This document shows, piece by piece, positions 62,530 through 64,000 of a stretch of 64,000 nt of DNA. Position 1 is the stretch's first letter. Every line of letters begins with the position of its first letter. A program made the position numbers and the translations under genes. The notes under the pieces were generated by a model. That model did no database searches. It saw nothing but the letters and a program-made list of their open reading frames with translations, and was not told the DNA's origin. This DNA comes from Tersicoccus solisilvae (GTDB lineage: Bacteria; Actinomycetota; Actinomycetes; Actinomycetales; Micrococcaceae): the NCBI RefSeq assembly GCF_014643255.1, contig NZ_BMJI01000015.1:1-64000 (forward strand), given 5' to 3'.

Positions 62530-63561
62530 GTGCGGCAGCACCTGGGCCGGGTGCGGACCACCGACGGCACCGAGCTGGCGATCGCCGAGACCGGGGCCGG
62601 CCGTCCGCTGGTGTACGTCAACGGCTGGGTCGGCCATCTGGGGCAGGACATGGCGATGCCCTCGGTGCGCGCCTTCTACGCCAGCCTCGGCGAGGGCGCC
62701 CGCCTGGTGCGGTACGACCGTGCCGGCTGCGGGCTGTCGTCCCCGTCGGGCCGGGCGCCGTCGCTGGCCTTCGAACTCGAGCAGCTCGACGCCGTCGTCG
62801 GCGCCCTGGGGCCGGGACCGGTCGACCTGATGGGCACCTCGCTGGGCGCACCGGTCGCGGCGGCATGGGCGGCAGCGCACCCGGACGCCGTACGGCGGCT
62901 GGTGCTCTACGGCGGTTGGGTGAACGGCGCGGACCTTGCGCCGCCCGACGTGCGCGCGCACATCCTCGGCCTGGTCGAGGCGCACTGGGGTCTGGGGTCG
63001 GAGGTGCTCACCGGTGTCTTCGCGCCGGATGCTCCGCCGGCGGATCGGGCGGAGTTCGGCCGATACCAGCGGGCGAGCTCGACCGCGGCCACCGCCCGGG
63101 CGTTGCTCGCCCTCGGGTACGAGCTCGACGTCGGCGCCCTGCTGGGACGCGTGCACGCACCGGCGCTCGTGGTGCACCGCGCCGGCGACCGGGCCGCGCC
63201 GGTGGCGCAGGGCACCGCCCTGGCGCGCGGCATCGCCGGTGCCCGCCTCGTCGTCCTGTCCGGCCGCTCACACCTGCCCTGGGTCGGCGACGCGGCGGCG
63301 GTGGTGGCCGCGGTCCGCCGCTTCCTCGGCCTGCGCGTCGCCCGCCGTGCGGCCGGTCTTCTGACGAGCCGGCAGCGCGAGGTGGCAGCCCTCGTCAGCG
63401 CGGGACACACGAATCGTGAGATCGCGGCCCACCTCGGCATCGAGGAACGCTCCGCGGAGGGACACGTCGAGCGGATCCGGCTGCGGCTCGGTGTCCGGTC
63501 TCGCGCTCAGGTCGCCGCCTGGTACGCGGCGCACGAGACGGGCAGTCCACCCGCACCCTGA
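62530..63561 (+). CDS. Alpha/beta hydrolase fused to a LuxR-type DNA-binding domain
   Basis: A 343-residue fusion. The N-terminal part (about 1-270) is an alpha/beta hydrolase-like domain: LVYVNGWVGHLGQDM, YDRAGCGLSS, the elbow MGTSLGAPVAAAW with a Ser nucleophile, and a late GRSHLPWVGD with His. The C-terminus (about 280-340) is a GerE/LuxR helix-turn-helix: LTSRQREVAALVSAGHTNREIAAHLG. It may sense a small ester or lactone by its hydrolase fold. The start is uncertain: GTG at 62530 puts the first strand near the N-terminus; GTG at 62488 is another. Confidence 0.75.
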   Translation: MRQHLGRVRTTDGTELAIAETGAGRPLVYVNGWVGHLGQDMAMPSVRAFYASLGEGARLVRYDRAGCGLSSPSGRAPSLAFELEQLDAVVGALGPGPVDLMGTSLGAPVAAAWAAAHPDAVRRLVLYGGWVNGADLAPPDVRAHILGLVEAHWGLGSEVLTGVFAPDAPPADRAEFGRYQRASSTAATARALLALGYELDVGALLGRVHAPALVVHRAGDRAAPVAQGTALARGIAGARLVVLSGRSHLPWVGDAAAVVAAVRRFLGLRVARRAAGLLTSRQREVAALVSAGHTNREIAAHLGIEERSAEGHVERIRLRLGVRSRAQVAAWYAAHETGSPPAP

Positions 63562-63568
63562 GGTAGTT

Positions 63569-63591
63569 CCCGCCTGCCGTGCGGAGGCGGG
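63569..63591 (+). terminator. Weak hairpin after the LuxR-fusion gene
   Basis: A 7-bp hairpin CCCGCCT-N9-AGGCGGG eight bases past the stop codon; a possible terminator. Confidence 0.4.
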
Positions 63592-63637
63592 CAGGACGAG
63601 GCTGGGGACATCGAACCCGTCCACCGTGGGAGCCCTC

Positions 63638-64000
63638 ATGACCGACACCGCCACCGGAATCGCGCAGCATGCCGTCCGGGACCGGTTCAACGCCGTCTTC
63701 TTCCGGGCACTCGGCCCCGTCCTGGAGCGGGCCCTGCGCCGGCACAAACAACGGGTGTTCACGGATCTCCCGGATGCGGTCGTCGAGATCGGGCCGGGGG
63801 TGGGGGCCAACCTGCCGTGGGTCCCGCCCGGCGGCACGCTGATCGCGATCGAACCGAACCACGCCATGCACGCCCCGCTGCGCGCGGCGGCGCGGCGGGC
63901 GCGCGTTCGCCTGGAGCTGCGTGATGGCGTCGGCGAGCGGACCGGCCTGCCGGACCGAAGCGTTGACGTGGTGATCTCGTCCCTGGTGCTCTGCACGGTG
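63638..64000 (+). CDS. SAM-dependent methyltransferase, 5' part (cut by the window edge)
   Basis: An open frame from the ATG at 63638 to the right edge gives 121 residues without a stop. VVEIGPGVGANLPWVPPGGTLIAIEPN is the SAM-binding motif I and motif II of a class I methyltransferase; LPDRSVDVVISSLVLCTV is motif IV and beyond. It resembles UbiE/phospholipid-type small-molecule methyltransferases of about 200-210 residues. Substrate unknown. It has no strong ribosome site, and a weak hairpin separates it from the previous gene. Confidence 0.8.
   Translation, partial: MTDTATGIAQHAVRDRFNAVFFRALGPVLERALRRHKQRVFTDLPDAVVEIGPGVGANLPWVPPGGTLIAIEPNHAMHAPLRAAARRARVRLELRDGVGERTGLPDRSVDVVISSLVLCTV

Noticed and set aside
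62094-62651. A 185-codon minus-strand frame in the gap before the LuxR-fusion gene
   Set aside because: No ribosome site, no family features, and most of it overlaps two well-supported plus-strand genes.

Overview
This is a very GC-rich segment of an actinobacterial chromosome. Almost all of it is conserved housekeeping gene order: leuCD-murA-plsC-gpsA-ddl, thiL-DAK2-recG-rsmD-coaD-yceD-rpmF-rnc-mutM, smc-ftsY-amtB-glnB-ffh, rpsP-khpA-rimM-trmD-rplS-lepB-lepB-rnhB, yraN-comM-dprA-xerC, and fabF-acpP-fabH-fabD-fasR-aceE. This order, the MurA sequence type, and an oleA/oleBC-fusion/oleD cluster point to Micrococcales, perhaps a Micrococcaceae-like organism. That placement is inference from remembered synteny, with no search done. 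No tRNA, rRNA, CRISPR array, prophage or insertion sequence was seen.

Layout. 0-4 kb: DUF2200, DUF1697, an IclR regulator divergent from leuCD. 4-9 kb: murA and a tightly coupled plsC-gpsA-ddl run. 8.6-15.6 kb: DUF3515 lipoprotein, LCP ligase, thiL-DAK2-recG, rsmD. 15.6-20.3 kb: DapC-like aminotransferase, coaD, yceD-rpmF-rnc-mutM. 20.4-25.1 kb (minus strand): the ole long-chain olefin cluster, lodged between mutM and smc. 25.4-35.8 kb: smc, an MFS exporter, ftsY, amtB-glnB, a small acidic protein, ffh. 35.8-37.9 kb: accessory Nudix, alpha/beta hydrolase and VOC genes. 38.1-49.2 kb: ribosome, tRNA-modification, secretion and DNA-uptake/recombination genes. 49.2-50.7 kb: an unrecognised gene and DUF3145. 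50.8-58.8 kb (minus strand): FAS-II genes, their PucR-type regulator and pyruvate dehydrogenase E1. 59.2-64 kb: DUF3052, peroxiredoxin, sirtuin, a PatB/MalY-type enzyme, a hydrolase-LuxR fusion and the start of a methyltransferase cut by the right edge.

How the parts fit: aceE supplies acetyl-CoA, the FabD/FabH/AcpP/FabF set makes acyl chains under a FasR-like activator, and the OleABCD set can condense acyl-CoAs head to head into long-chain alkenes. leuCD feeds branched-chain precursors. amtB-glnB forms an ammonium uptake and sensing pair with GlnR-like boxes upstream.

The most unusual signals are (i) two copies, in the same orientation, of a 71-72 bp near-perfect palindromic intergenic element at 31.6 and 50.7 kb, just 3' of ftsY and of the DUF3145 gene; (ii) the OleB-OleC fusion operon with 4-base overlaps at both junctions; (iii) a perfect palindrome between the FasR-like regulator and fabD; (iv) several genes whose start codon follows a TANNNT hexamer by 6-7 bases, suggesting leaderless mRNAs; and (v) a promoter core shared by three ribosomal-protein transcription units.
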